9,279 nt of DNA. It comes from Flavisolibacter sp. Its GTDB lineage: Bacteria; Bacteroidota; Bacteroidia; Chitinophagales; Chitinophagaceae. The notes beneath the pieces are model-generated. The model was not told the DNA's origin. It was given only the letters and a program-made list of their open reading frames with translations, and did no database searches. Positions 1-7,207 of the stretch are shown here, piece after piece. Position numbers and translations under genes: made by a program. Each line of letters opens with the position of its first letter. Within the stretch, counting starts at the first letter, position 1. The stretch spans positions 1 through 9,279 of the forward strand of contig JAICTW010000050.1 of assembly GCA_025936195.1 (NCBI GenBank), read 5' to 3'.

Positions 1-721
1 CAGCCGCATCTTTCAAAATGGTGATGTCCTTGATATCGGATGGTGCAATATTTAAAAGCTGGGCATAGCCTACTTCATCAGCCGTACCAAAATTAAAATC
101 AGAAGGAATTTGCGTTTCGTAAGGCATTCCATCCACTACAATCAAAGGATCATTGGATGAATTAATAGAGTTTGTTCCCCTGATCCTGATCTGCATACCT
201 GCACCTGGATCTCCTGATGCAGCCGTAATATCCACACCGGGAAGTCTGCCCTGCAAAGCCTGATCAATGGAAGCCGCCTGCATTTCTTCCATATCTTTTG
301 CATTGATGTGTGCAACAGCCGTAGTAAGATCTCTTTCCGGAATGGACACCAAACCATTATCAGATTTTTTTTGCGAGACGATAACCACTTCATCCATGCC
401 ATTGTCCTTTGCCTCCATAGAAACATTGATCGTGGATTTATCATTGATGGCTTGAGTGTTCGTTTTAAAACCGATATAAGAGAAAGACAGCTTATTATTT
501 GTGTTGGAAATCTTAATGGCAAAATTTCCATCTACGTCTGTTTTCACTGCATTGATGGTGCGTTGCTCTGCATCTACTTCCGCAACCGTTACTCCTGCCA
601 TGGGATTTCTTTTAGCATCAAGCACCCTGCCCTGAACCGTTATTTTTTGCTGCGCTTTTACAGGCATTTGAAAAGCGGTAAAGCAGATCAGTAAACCAAT
701 ACAGGCAAATATTTTTTTCAT
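1..721 (-). CDS. SusC/RagA-family TonB-dependent outer-membrane receptor, N-terminal part (runs off the left edge)
   Basis: The first 240 residues are present, starting at ATG 721-719; the frame stays open to base 1. A Sec signal peptide (MKKIFACIGLLICF..., likely cut after VKA at about residue 23) is followed by a carboxypeptidase-regulatory-like beta domain (about 28-105, with VQGRVLDAKRNPMAGVTV). Next is a TonB-box-like DEVVIV (110-115) and the start of the plug domain. The plug shows the family hallmarks LQGRLPGVDI (156-165), IRIRGTNSI (178-186) and DPLIVVDGMPY (191-201). Such receptors import glycans or other large ligands across the outer membrane using TonB energy, normally with a SusD lipoprotein encoded next. 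The gene starts 17 bp after the FAS1 gene stops, so the two are probably cotranscribed. Family members are about 1000 residues, so roughly three quarters is missing. The ligand cannot be read from this part; rhamnose-containing glycans are an inference from the neighbours. Confidence 0.95.
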   Translation of the reverse strand, partial: MKKIFACIGLLICFTAFQMPVKAQQKITVQGRVLDAKRNPMAGVTVAEVDAEQRTINAVKTDVDGNFAIKISNTNNKLSFSYIGFKTNTQAINDKSTINVSMEAKDNGMDEVVIVSQKKSDNGLVSIPERDLTTAVAHINAKDMEEMQAASIDQALQGRLPGVDITAASGDPGAGMQIRIRGTNSINSSNDPLIVVDGMPYETQIPSDFNFGTADEVGYAQLLNIAPSDIKDITILKDAA

Positions 722-738
722 TCTGCAGTTATGATGGG

Positions 739-2943
739 TTAATAGTTATATTTCAGATAATTGTCTATTAAATGAATGACCGTTCGGTTGGACAGATTAT
801 TACTCTCCGGCACTTCCACATTGGCTTCACGATTATTCATATCCCTCAGTTTTGTGGCAAACGGTAATACAGTAACAGTAAGCACATCTCCTACCGAGTT
901 TTTCAAAAGCGTTTCATAGGCAGTAGCTTCAGTAGGTTCACCGCCGTTAGGAATAATGGATTTTTTGTTGAGAATATGATAGAGAATAAAATTGTTTACC
1001 AATAATTTATCCGCCTGCGAAGAAGGATTAAAATCAGGTGCACCTGTAGTTGCATTTCCAGGCAACACTCCATCTTTCACTGCCAGTTTAACTGCATTGC
1101 TGTCGGGTATAAACACCGTGTAAAATGTACCTGAAGAAGTACCGATGATCTCACCGGTAGCATCGTTGTAAATAGTTGAATTCTGCAAATAGTTCCAGAA
1201 GAAGCCAAACTGCTTATCGGCGGTTGCGAGTTCCTGAATATGCGTGCCAATATTTTCTTCTGAAAATGTAAGAAGGCCATTCAAATAATACACTTTTCCA
1301 TTCTTCACCACGCGGGAGCTATCTACTTTTACAATTTTTCCCTCGTCCTGTGTTCCGGCGGAAATTATCTGGTTGTAGTTATACTTGATATATTCTCCGT
1401 TATAGGCAGCAACAATACCTGAACCTGAAAGGCTGCTCAATTCGTTGCGGGGAGTTTCAATAAGGCTTGTATTTAAAATGCGGAGTAAACGCTGACGCAC
1501 GGCTTCTCCCGTTGTTCTTGTACCACCCGCTGGCGTGTATCCCCATACATTTAATGTGGCATCATAATCATATCCCGCAGCTTTGATCGCATTATCCGAC
1601 ATCATGAATAAAGTATAATTCTGGCGTGGGCTGTTAATAAGAAACTTTAATTCCATGTCCAGCAGTCTTGTCATCATGCTGTATTTAGGATCGAGGTAAG
1701 CCCTTGAATACACGCTGGAAAAAACATTTGCTTCCTGAACTTTATTGGTCCCGTAAAACATTCCGTTACTTAAAATCTGCTTATCTGAAACATCAGTCTG
1801 CGCATTGAAACGGGCTTCCTCACCAAGATAGCTGAGTGTACTACTGAACTTACTTGGCCATACGGCTGTCTGCCACATGTGCGCATTTAAAAAATCAACC
1901 ATCACCTGCGGAGGCAGTTTATCTAAATTGTTTAAATCCTTTCCATAGTATTCAAGCAATGTGTTTTTTATATAATCCAGCAAGGCATCATTTTTTGGAG
2001 CGAATATGCTCCATGAATCCTGCTGCGCATCATTATCCTGAAGCTTCTGATAATTTTCATTATTGGGAGAAAACGCAAGAGCACCACTGTACGATTTCAC
2101 ATACACTTGCTTTGCCTGGCCTGTTAATACCTGATAACGCTGTGTAGCATCGCTATTCAATTCATAAGTAACCATGTACTTGTTAAACAATTTTCTGAAT
2201 TCGCTGTATTCCGGTTTTTCTCTCAGGTATTCATCAATGGAAGGCAGAGGCGTAATTACTTTATCAATGATATGGATCACACCATTTTCGGCGGCTATGT
2301 CCTGTGCAGTAACCTTTGCTCCCGCAACATTAAATCCGGTAAAGGTTTGATTCGGATAAAAATAAGTGTAGTCAGATGCACTTAAATTTTTGTTTGCAAA
2401 ATATACATTAGTGAAGTAAGGAATGTATTTATTGTTATTATCGTCTGAAACATAAAAGCCATTACGGTTAGAAGCAATTGCCTTCAACGCAGTACCGGTG
2501 AAACTGGTATCATCATAAAAACCGGTATAGTAAGCCGTACGTCTTCTGAAAGCATTGTCTGCCACCCAGCCAATGTTTGATTGATAATCGTCAATTCTGT
2601 CTTTATTGAAAGCATTATACACTAATAAATATTGAACAAGTGCACGTGCCTTCACCGAATCCAATTTATCTACTGAAAAATTATTGGCTGCAAAATATTC
2701 CTGGAAAGCAGAGTCAGTCGGTGCAAACACGGTCCAATATCCTGCCGCACTTAATGTAGGCTTATAACCCGATTTATCTATCACGGCCAGAAAGCTTTTG
2801 AAATTCCCTTTTGCCTGTAACTGTTGATACACCGGAGGTTCCAGTGAGGCAGGACGTGCATAGTAATCATCAAATTTTTTCTTGCAGGAAAAAAAAGCAG
2901 CAGTAATCAGAAGCAAAATCGTTAGTCGTTTGATATAATGCAT
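739..2943 (-). CDS. Fasciclin (FAS1) domain lipoprotein with about four FAS1-like repeats
   Basis: This 734-residue protein begins with a lipoprotein signal peptide ending in AAFFSC, so Cys20 should be lipidated and the protein anchored in a membrane, probably the outer one. I see four FAS1-like units. Unit 1 is about 37-233, with FAPTDSAF at 73-80 and NGVIHIIDKVI at 220-230. Unit 2 is about 243-412, with IFAPKNDALL at 313-322. Unit 3 is about 418-562, divergent, with TLFMMSDNAIKAAG at 444-457. Unit 4 is about 565-731, with TVFIPDSNAV at 609-618 and RTVIHLIDNYL at 720-730. FAS1 domains are usually adhesion or ligand-binding modules. Its position 17 bp before a susC gene suggests a surface accessory of the uptake system, perhaps glycan or matrix binding; this is inference. 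The ATG at 2943 is preferred because the signal peptide starts there. A long leader with a palindromic operator lies upstream. Confidence 0.92.
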   Translation of the reverse strand: MHYIKRLTILLLITAAFFSCKKKFDDYYARPASLEPPVYQQLQAKGNFKSFLAVIDKSGYKPTLSAAGYWTVFAPTDSAFQEYFAANNFSVDKLDSVKARALVQYLLVYNAFNKDRIDDYQSNIGWVADNAFRRRTAYYTGFYDDTSFTGTALKAIASNRNGFYVSDDNNNKYIPYFTNVYFANKNLSASDYTYFYPNQTFTGFNVAGAKVTAQDIAAENGVIHIIDKVITPLPSIDEYLREKPEYSEFRKLFNKYMVTYELNSDATQRYQVLTGQAKQVYVKSYSGALAFSPNNENYQKLQDNDAQQDSWSIFAPKNDALLDYIKNTLLEYYGKDLNNLDKLPPQVMVDFLNAHMWQTAVWPSKFSSTLSYLGEEARFNAQTDVSDKQILSNGMFYGTNKVQEANVFSSVYSRAYLDPKYSMMTRLLDMELKFLINSPRQNYTLFMMSDNAIKAAGYDYDATLNVWGYTPAGGTRTTGEAVRQRLLRILNTSLIETPRNELSSLSGSGIVAAYNGEYIKYNYNQIISAGTQDEGKIVKVDSSRVVKNGKVYYLNGLLTFSEENIGTHIQELATADKQFGFFWNYLQNSTIYNDATGEIIGTSSGTFYTVFIPDSNAVKLAVKDGVLPGNATTGAPDFNPSSQADKLLVNNFILYHILNKKSIIPNGGEPTEATAYETLLKNSVGDVLTVTVLPFATKLRDMNNREANVEVPESNNLSNRTVIHLIDNYLKYNY

Positions 2944-3320
2944 GGTATGAAAAAGAATTAATGTTTGTTCTTCACAAAAATTTTTGATTGTAATAAATGT
3001 TGAGAATAGCTCTCAGGAATGGATTTCCACTTGTGTAAGGAACACAGAGAATAAAGCAGTTCCAACTGTAAGTAAACTTGCAAGCAATTTGTCTTCATAT
3101 CGCAGTCTGGTTAAATTCCTTTATTAGCAATCGTATAAGCAGAATGAACTATTTTCTCCTTACTAAAACCAATTAAAAGTATTTGTTCATCTTCCGACAA
3201 CTATCCTGAAGCATCCTGAAAAATTCGTTTTTTTATTGCTTTAGCACAAAATATTTACGCAAACGTTTGCGTAAATCGCCGAAGAAAATTTTTATTTGTG
3301 AATTTGACAGTTATTAAATT
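2944..3320. other. Intergenic region between the kinase and FAS1 genes; probable regulatory leader
   Basis: This 377-bp AT-rich stretch has no convincing ORF on either strand. It lies downstream of the kinase stop and upstream of the FAS1-susC pair, so it should contain the promoter of that pair. The only strong signal is the 24-bp palindrome at 3253-3276. An AT-rich minus-strand sequence near 3247-3254 (TATTTTG) loosely resembles the Bacteroidota -7 element TAnnTTTG, but I find no properly spaced -33 partner, so I do not call a promoter. I see no hairpin plus T-run terminator after the kinase. A short direct repeat, ATCCTGAA, occurs twice near 3203-3220. Confidence 0.6.
3253..3276. promoter_or_regulatory. 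LacI/GalR-type operator, perfect 24-bp palindrome
   Basis: The sequence is a perfect inverted repeat centred between 3264 and 3265, with core ACGCAAACGTTTGCGT and arms extended by ATTT/AAAT. A central CG flanked by symmetric GCAAA/TTTGC is the classic LacI/GalR-family operator shape; the core matches what I recall of the E. coli PurR box. It lies about 310 bp before the FAS1 start codon and 45 bp after the kinase stop, so it most likely controls the FAS1-susC transcript. The cognate regulator is not in the window and its effector is unknown. Confidence 0.75.
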
Positions 3321-4694
3321 TTAAACCAATGTGGTTTGTGCTGCGGAATAATATTGAAGTTTGATCAGTGTATTGGGCAAACGCCTTTTATTCCATGAAG
3401 AATGTATGGCCAAAGCCGCACCCAATGCCGTAGCCTGCGCCATAGAAGCCGCATACACTTCCAGTAGCGGAAACGCCATGGCCAGTAAATTCATGTAAAC
3501 CGCATTGCGGCTGAACCCTCCATCCACAAACAATCTTTTTACAGGAGAACCATTCAAAACCAGTTGCGTTGATTTTACCTGGCAGTTGATAATATCAAGC
3601 ATTAATTGGTGATAGGCTTCTTCATCTGTTTCAAAGGAGGAAAGATCTCTTGCATCAAAACCAATTTTCAATCCGCCTTCCGCTTCATTGTTTTTTTTCA
3701 GAACAGCAATCAGTTCAGGATTAAATTCGATACTGCGATATTTAATTGCATTTTGATTGAAATGATCTGCAATGCGCTTAACGCCATCTTCGTGTGCCTG
3801 TCCTGCAAACAAACGGGAAGCCTTGACAGGTTTCCCCTGATAGTGCAAATAGCAAAGGCAATCCTGTTTTAGTTCTTCAACAGTTAACGGCGTATCATTA
3901 AACGGATTCAAACTAATGCACCAGGTTCCTGTTGATATCAAAACAAAAGGTTCATGAAAGCTGACCATGTATGGAATTAGTGCTGCGGAACTATCGTGCA
4001 ATCCAATTCCAACCAGATAATTATTTCCCGGAAAAACAGCTTTTGTCGTTTCATTGTAATGGCAAATGGGCGCCAGCTTTTCATCAATGCCTTCTGCATG
4101 CACCCAATGATGATAATCATTTTTTTGAAAATTCCACAGGTTGGTATGGCAACCAATGCTTGTAATATCTGAACAAGGCTTGCAAGAAATCAGGTAACTT
4201 AAATATTGCGGAAGGTGCAATGAATATTTTATCTGCGAAAAAACATCAGGGTTTTCATATTTCAAACGATACAATTGCATGGCCGAATTCAAACTTCCCA
4301 AAACCGGTGAAGCGGTGCACAAGGAAAAGGCTTCTTCACCTCCATAAGTTTTGTAAAATCTTTTCTTCAGTTCTTCGGGATAAGCTTTTAAATAATTGTA
4401 TAGTGGAGTCACGGGATTCCCATCTTCATCAATGTTAACGAGTGAAGCGCCATAAGCGGAAAAATTGATTGCCTTTACATCAAAATCTCTTTTGTTGAAG
4501 ATCCACCGAAGCGAATCAAAAACAGAAAGGCGAAGGCTTTCTAAATTCTCGCAGGGATCGCCGTCTTCATCAACGGTCTCAATAAAACGGGCAGAGCGTT
4601 CGTGAACGATGTTATAATCCTGATCGAAGAGGAATAACTTTTTGTTGGTCTTGCCAACATCAATAACCGCTATAGCAGGCTTTTTATTTTTCAT
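3321..4694 (-). CDS. FGGY-family carbohydrate kinase, probable L-rhamnulokinase
   Basis: This 457-residue cytoplasmic kinase has the ASKHA/FGGY signatures. The N-terminal phosphate loop is AVIDVGKTNKK (residues 9-19). The likely catalytic base is Asp234 in GIGLHDSSAALIPY. The second phosphate motif is ISTGTWCISL (253-262). The adenosine-binding motif is LFVDGGFSRN (388-397), followed by TALGAALAIHS near the end. Family members transfer the ATP gamma-phosphate to a sugar or polyol. The pathway has mutarotase, isomerase and aldolase genes upstream but no other kinase here, so phosphorylation of L-rhamnulose is the natural assignment. It does not closely resemble E. coli RhaB (about 489 residues) to my eye, and looks more like the divergent FGGY group often annotated only as carbohydrate kinase. 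L-fuculose or another ketose cannot be excluded. It is separated from rhaI by 749 bp and so may be transcribed independently. Confidence 0.85.
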   Translation of the reverse strand: MKNKKPAIAVIDVGKTNKKLFLFDQDYNIVHERSARFIETVDEDGDPCENLESLRLSVFDSLRWIFNKRDFDVKAINFSAYGASLVNIDEDGNPVTPLYNYLKAYPEELKKRFYKTYGGEEAFSLCTASPVLGSLNSAMQLYRLKYENPDVFSQIKYSLHLPQYLSYLISCKPCSDITSIGCHTNLWNFQKNDYHHWVHAEGIDEKLAPICHYNETTKAVFPGNNYLVGIGLHDSSAALIPYMVSFHEPFVLISTGTWCISLNPFNDTPLTVEELKQDCLCYLHYQGKPVKASRLFAGQAHEDGVKRIADHFNQNAIKYRSIEFNPELIAVLKKNNEAEGGLKIGFDARDLSSFETDEEAYHQLMLDIINCQVKSTQLVLNGSPVKRLFVDGGFSRNAVYMNLLAMAFPLLEVYAASMAQATALGAALAIHSSWNKRRLPNTLIKLQYYSAAQTTLV

Positions 4695-5094
4695 CGTTAG
4701 CTCTTTCGGTTAAGAAAGATAAGAATTGCTAGGATTGGTTTCCTGAAATTGTTTGCTTTAGAGTTTGTTCTGAAAATCTGCACGAGATTTTATCTGCAAT
4801 TGTATTCAGAGAATTTATTTTAATAAAGTTTGGTCATGTTTGTTCAAATGATTGGCCTGTGAATAAAAAATTTTGTCGTAGAATGATTAATGTGTTCGGC
4901 TATTAACAATAGATACTTTCTAATAATGGCCGATTAAAAGTTTTTCATCCCAAGAAAGATGATGTTTTTTATGCGCCGATCTGTATGGCTACTATTTAAG
5001 TTTACTTGCGGCGCTCCGTTCATCGTTCATGTCTTTCATCATCACTTGTGAAGCTCACTACCGTTTTCCAATCCTTCTTTAAAGCGCAATTTTT

Positions 5095-5165
5095 TTGAAC
5101 CACTAAGACACGAAGGAGCACAAAGCCTTTGTGAAACTTTGTGCCTTGGCGTCTTAGTGGTTCAA
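5095..5165. repeat. Long imperfect inverted repeat (REP-like hairpin)
   Basis: The outer arms pair perfectly for 15 bp: TTGAACCACTAAGAC at 5095-5109 with its reverse complement at 5151-5165. Pairing resumes, after two mismatches and a 2-nt bulge, through AAGG/CCTT and CACAAAG/CTTTGTG. The loop is about 11 nt (5126-5136). From memory, sequences of the form CCACTAAG-CACAAAG are scattered between genes of many Bacteroidota genomes, so this is probably a dispersed repeat rather than a locus-specific site. Neither strand has a T-run after the stem, so a standard intrinsic terminator is unlikely. It could still shield or process an mRNA end. Confidence 0.8.
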
Positions 5166-5170
5166 GAATT

Positions 5171-5293
5171 CTAGTGATAAAAGTTTCTTTCCTTCAATAG
5201 TACACTTCCACAAGGAACAATAGCATTACCGAACGTACAAGTGAGTGACACAACGAAAGACAATAGTAGCAATGCAGCTAAGTATAAAATCAT
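5171..5293 (-). CDS. Doubtful 40-residue ORF with a hydrophobic N-terminus
   Basis: ATG 5293-5291 opens a 40-codon frame ending in TAG at 5171. The product begins MILYLAALLLLSFVVSLTC, a strongly hydrophobic segment that could be a membrane helix or a signal peptide (possible lipobox Cys19), followed by a short polar tail ending RNFYH. I recognise no family. It stops 5 bp before the REP-like hairpin. Being short, with chance hydrophobicity common in AT-rich DNA, it may well not be a gene; I list it because it is the only plausible ORF in the gap. Confidence 0.2.
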   Translation of the reverse strand: MILYLAALLLLSFVVSLTCTFGNAIVPCGSVLLKERNFYH

Positions 5294-5422
5294 TCTACTT
5301 TATTTTAAAGAACTGTTTCAAATAGAAACTGAATTTAAATTCCAACATATCTTGCTCAAAACTCTCACTATAACTAACTGGTATAAGCAAAACGAGAAAA
5401 CAAAAAACTCTCCAGCCTAAGT

Positions 5423-5437
5423 TGTCCCAACGGGACA
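5423..5437. other. Small perfect hairpin just downstream of rhaI
   Basis: TGTCCC and GGGACA form a 6-bp stem around a 3-nt loop, beginning 6 bp after the rhaI stop codon. On the transcribed (minus) strand a T-run, GTTTTTTG, follows about 18 nt later, too far for a textbook terminator. It may act as a weak terminator or as a 3'-end stabilising structure. Confidence 0.45.
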
Positions 5438-5443
5438 GGAAAA

Positions 5444-6718
5444 TTACAGTCCCGTCGCCACAGTCTTCATCCCTCTTTCTTTAATCAAATGCTCTCTCAC
5501 TTTTTGCTGACGGAAAAATTCAATTGGCTTCAGCGCACCGCCGGCTCTTAATCTTGCCTCGGCAACCAATGGACGAACATCGGTGCGATAAGCCTGCTGC
5601 AAAATTTCCTGCGCCGTTACTACATCGTTATTATCTCTTGCGACAGCCAGCTCTTTTTGATCAATCAACAATGCTTGTGCATAAGAGATTTTTATAGCTT
5701 CCACTGATTGCAGCAAATCTTCCAGCGGATCTTTGATGTTGTGCGAGGCATCAATCATCCAGCCTAAATCCGTTGCATGGTTCATTCCTCGTGCATTCAT
5801 TCCTTCCACAAGTTCATTAAAAATTAAAAACAGTTGGTAAGGCTTTATGGAACCTGCGGTAAGATCATCATCACCGTATTTTGAATCATTGAAATGAAAT
5901 CCGCCGAGTTTTCCCTCCATCAATAACAAAGAAACAATTTGCTCAATATTGGCATTGGGCAAGTGATGGCCGAGGTCAACCAATGTATAAGCCTTCTCGC
6001 CCAGTTTGGATGCATACAAATACGATTGCCCCCAGTCACCAACAGACATGGAATAAAAGTTGGGTTCAAAAGCTTTGTATTCCACAAACATTTTCCAGTT
6101 GTCCGGAAGTGCGGCATAAATTTCTTTAAGACTTTCCAGCGTATTCTGAAATGCTTTTCTAAAATTCAACTGGCCCGGAAATGAAGAACCATCAGCCAGC
6201 CAAACGGTAATGGCATCAGAACCTAAGGCAACACCTTGTTTGATCACTTCAATATTATGCTCAATGGCTTGCCTGCGAATAGCTTTATCTACATGTTGCA
6301 GCGAACCAAATTTGTAACTGTGCTTTTGATCTTTCTGGTCCTGGAAGGTATTTGAATTCACAGCATCAAAACGCAATCCGTGTTGCGCAGCCAACGCTTT
6401 TATTGATGAAGGGTTTTCAGGAATATCCCAGGGAATGTGTAAGGAAATGGCACCGCTTGATTGATTGAGTGCATGCAACAAACCCACGTCTTCAATTTTC
6501 TCTTCAAGATTGCGAGGCTCACCACCAATGGAAAAACGTCCGAACCTTGTTCCACCTGCACCCAATGCCCAACTGGGAATAGCAATTTGAAAATCTATCA
6601 GCTTTTGTAAAACGGAATCTATATTTTTCGCTGAGGAAGCAATGAATTCAAAATTGCGTTGATGCTCTTTTGCAAACTGCTCATTGCTTTCCTGTAGTTT
6701 ATAGTTCTCTATCAGCAT
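5444..6718 (-). CDS. rhaI: L-rhamnose isomerase, Pseudomonas stutzeri type
   Basis: This 424-residue TIM-barrel isomerase interconverts L-rhamnose and L-rhamnulose in the cytoplasm. The metal site is visible: Glu213 and Lys215 in FVEYKAFEPNFY, Asp248 and His251 in LVDLGHHLPNANIEQ, His275 with Asp283 and Asp285 in GGFHFNDSKYGDDDL, and Asp323 in WMIDASHN. Six of these keep a constant offset of six from the P. stutzeri L-RhI ligands as I recall them (E219, D254, H257, H281, D289, D291), and the length (about 430 there) agrees. It differs from E. coli RhaA, a separate subfamily, and may be relaxed in substrate range, as the P. stutzeri enzyme is. The ATG at 6718 gives a natural N-terminus. A tandem octamer array ends 6 nt upstream, so there is no Shine-Dalgarno sequence. 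It follows rhaM in the same direction. Confidence 0.95.
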   Translation of the reverse strand: MLIENYKLQESNEQFAKEHQRNFEFIASSAKNIDSVLQKLIDFQIAIPSWALGAGGTRFGRFSIGGEPRNLEEKIEDVGLLHALNQSSGAISLHIPWDIPENPSSIKALAAQHGLRFDAVNSNTFQDQKDQKHSYKFGSLQHVDKAIRRQAIEHNIEVIKQGVALGSDAITVWLADGSSFPGQLNFRKAFQNTLESLKEIYAALPDNWKMFVEYKAFEPNFYSMSVGDWGQSYLYASKLGEKAYTLVDLGHHLPNANIEQIVSLLLMEGKLGGFHFNDSKYGDDDLTAGSIKPYQLFLIFNELVEGMNARGMNHATDLGWMIDASHNIKDPLEDLLQSVEAIKISYAQALLIDQKELAVARDNNDVVTAQEILQQAYRTDVRPLVAEARLRAGGALKPIEFFRQQKVREHLIKERGMKTVATGL

Positions 6719-6724
6719 AAAAAA

Positions 6725-6777
6725 GATATTTTGATATTGCGATATTTGGTTATTGGGATATTGAGATTTATTGATTG
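6725..6777 (+). repeat. Octamer array A (GATATTnn units), abutting the rhaI start codon
   Basis: The plus strand reads as successive 8-bp units in constant register from 6725: GATATTTT, GATATTGC, GATATTTG, GTTATTGG, GATATTGA, GATTTATT, then GATTG. The last ones are degenerate. Only six bases (AAAAAA) separate it from the rhaI ATG. Within it, GGATATTGAGAT (6756-6767) is the exact reverse complement of 6835-6846 in array B. Confidence 0.85.
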
Positions 6778-6814
6778 CGGCATTATCTCGCGAAAAAGAA
6801 CTGGAGCCTTGAAA

Positions 6815-6846
6815 TATTATCTTACTATCCTAATATCTCAATATCC
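6815..6846 (-). repeat. Octamer array B, inverted relative to array A, abutting the rhaM stop codon
   Basis: Read on the minus strand the units are GATATTGA, GATATTAG, GATAGTAA and GATAATAT: two good copies and two degraded ones. The array begins 3 bp after the rhaM stop. It is oriented opposite to array A, with a 12-bp perfect inverted match between them, enclosing about 35 bp of unrelated filler. Confidence 0.75.
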
Positions 6847-6849
6847 TCT

Positions 6850-7164
6850 TTATGGTAAATAAAAAACTTCCTTTAAAGGAATGCTTACCGGTGAATGATC
6901 AGGATTGGACTCCATAATATCAGCCATGTATTTCCACCAGCGTTGCATCACTTCATGATGTGGTAAGTTATCCATATTTTTTGGATCAGTAATTTTCAAC
7001 ACGCCGAACAAGCTATTGGTTTCTTCATCTAAAAAAATGGAGTACTCACTAATGCCTGATTCTTTCAACAATTGCTGTAGTTCCGGCCATATTTCATCAT
7101 GACGCTTTTTATATTCGGCTTCAAAGCCGGGGAAGAGTTTCATTTTAAAAGCCAGTCGTTCCAT
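6850..7164 (-). CDS. rhaM: L-rhamnose mutarotase
   Basis: The 104-residue product matches the length and much of the sequence of E. coli RhaM, including the identical ending EVFYLP. It interconverts the alpha and beta anomers of L-rhamnose, feeding the isomerase. Key positions are conserved: His22 in [11 protein letters not shown], Tyr41 in SEYSIFLDE, and Trp76-Trp77 in QRWWKYM, followed by NPDHSPVS. It is a small dimeric ferredoxin-like (dimeric alpha-beta barrel) cytoplasmic enzyme. The gene sits between the four-helix-bundle gene and rhaI, each junction holding octamer arrays: array C ends 6 nt before its ATG (7164) and array B starts 3 nt after its stop. No Shine-Dalgarno sequence is seen. 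Confidence 0.97.
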   Translation of the reverse strand: MERLAFKMKLFPGFEAEYKKRHDEIWPELQQLLKESGISEYSIFLDEETNSLFGVLKITDPKNMDNLPHHEVMQRWWKYMADIMESNPDHSPVSIPLKEVFYLP

Positions 7165-7170
7165 GCGTGT

Positions 7171-7207
7171 GATATTTGGATATTTGGATATTCAGATATT
7201 GGGAGAT
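7171..7207 (+). repeat. Octamer array C, abutting the rhaM start and overlapping the end of the four-helix-bundle gene
   Basis: Units on the plus strand are GATATTTG, GATATTTG, GATATTCA, GATATTGG, then GAGATT, in constant 8-bp register from 7171. The minus-strand stop codon of the four-helix-bundle ORF (7192-7194) and its last codons, for Ser-Pro-Asn-Ile, are made of array sequence. Six bases separate the array from the rhaM ATG, exactly as array A is placed before rhaI. Confidence 0.88.

Larger units (their letters stand above)
4695..5443. other. Long intergenic region between rhaI and the kinase gene
   Basis: This 749-bp gap is unusually long inside an otherwise compact same-strand cluster. 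It contains a short hairpin just after rhaI (5423-5437), a doubtful 40-codon ORF (5171-5293) and a long imperfect inverted repeat (5095-5165). I see nothing recognisable from 4695 to about 5090: no ORF of note, no tRNA shape, no clear promoter match. The kinase promoter should be somewhere in this part. Confidence 0.6.

Noticed and set aside
142..531. 129-codon minus-strand ORF
   Set aside because: It is out of frame with the SusC-like reading frame, which runs open from 721 to the left edge with a signal peptide and clear family motifs.
308..694. 128-codon plus-strand ORF
   Set aside because: It is antisense to the SusC coding sequence and has no recognisable domain.
3247..3254. Bacteroidota -7 promoter element near the operator
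   Set aside because: TATTTTG is one base short of the TAnnTTTG consensus spacing and no TTTG -33 element lies at the right distance.
5095..5165. Rho-independent terminator
   Set aside because: The long stem is not followed by a T-run on either strand; the T-run at 5091-5096 precedes the stem on the plus strand.
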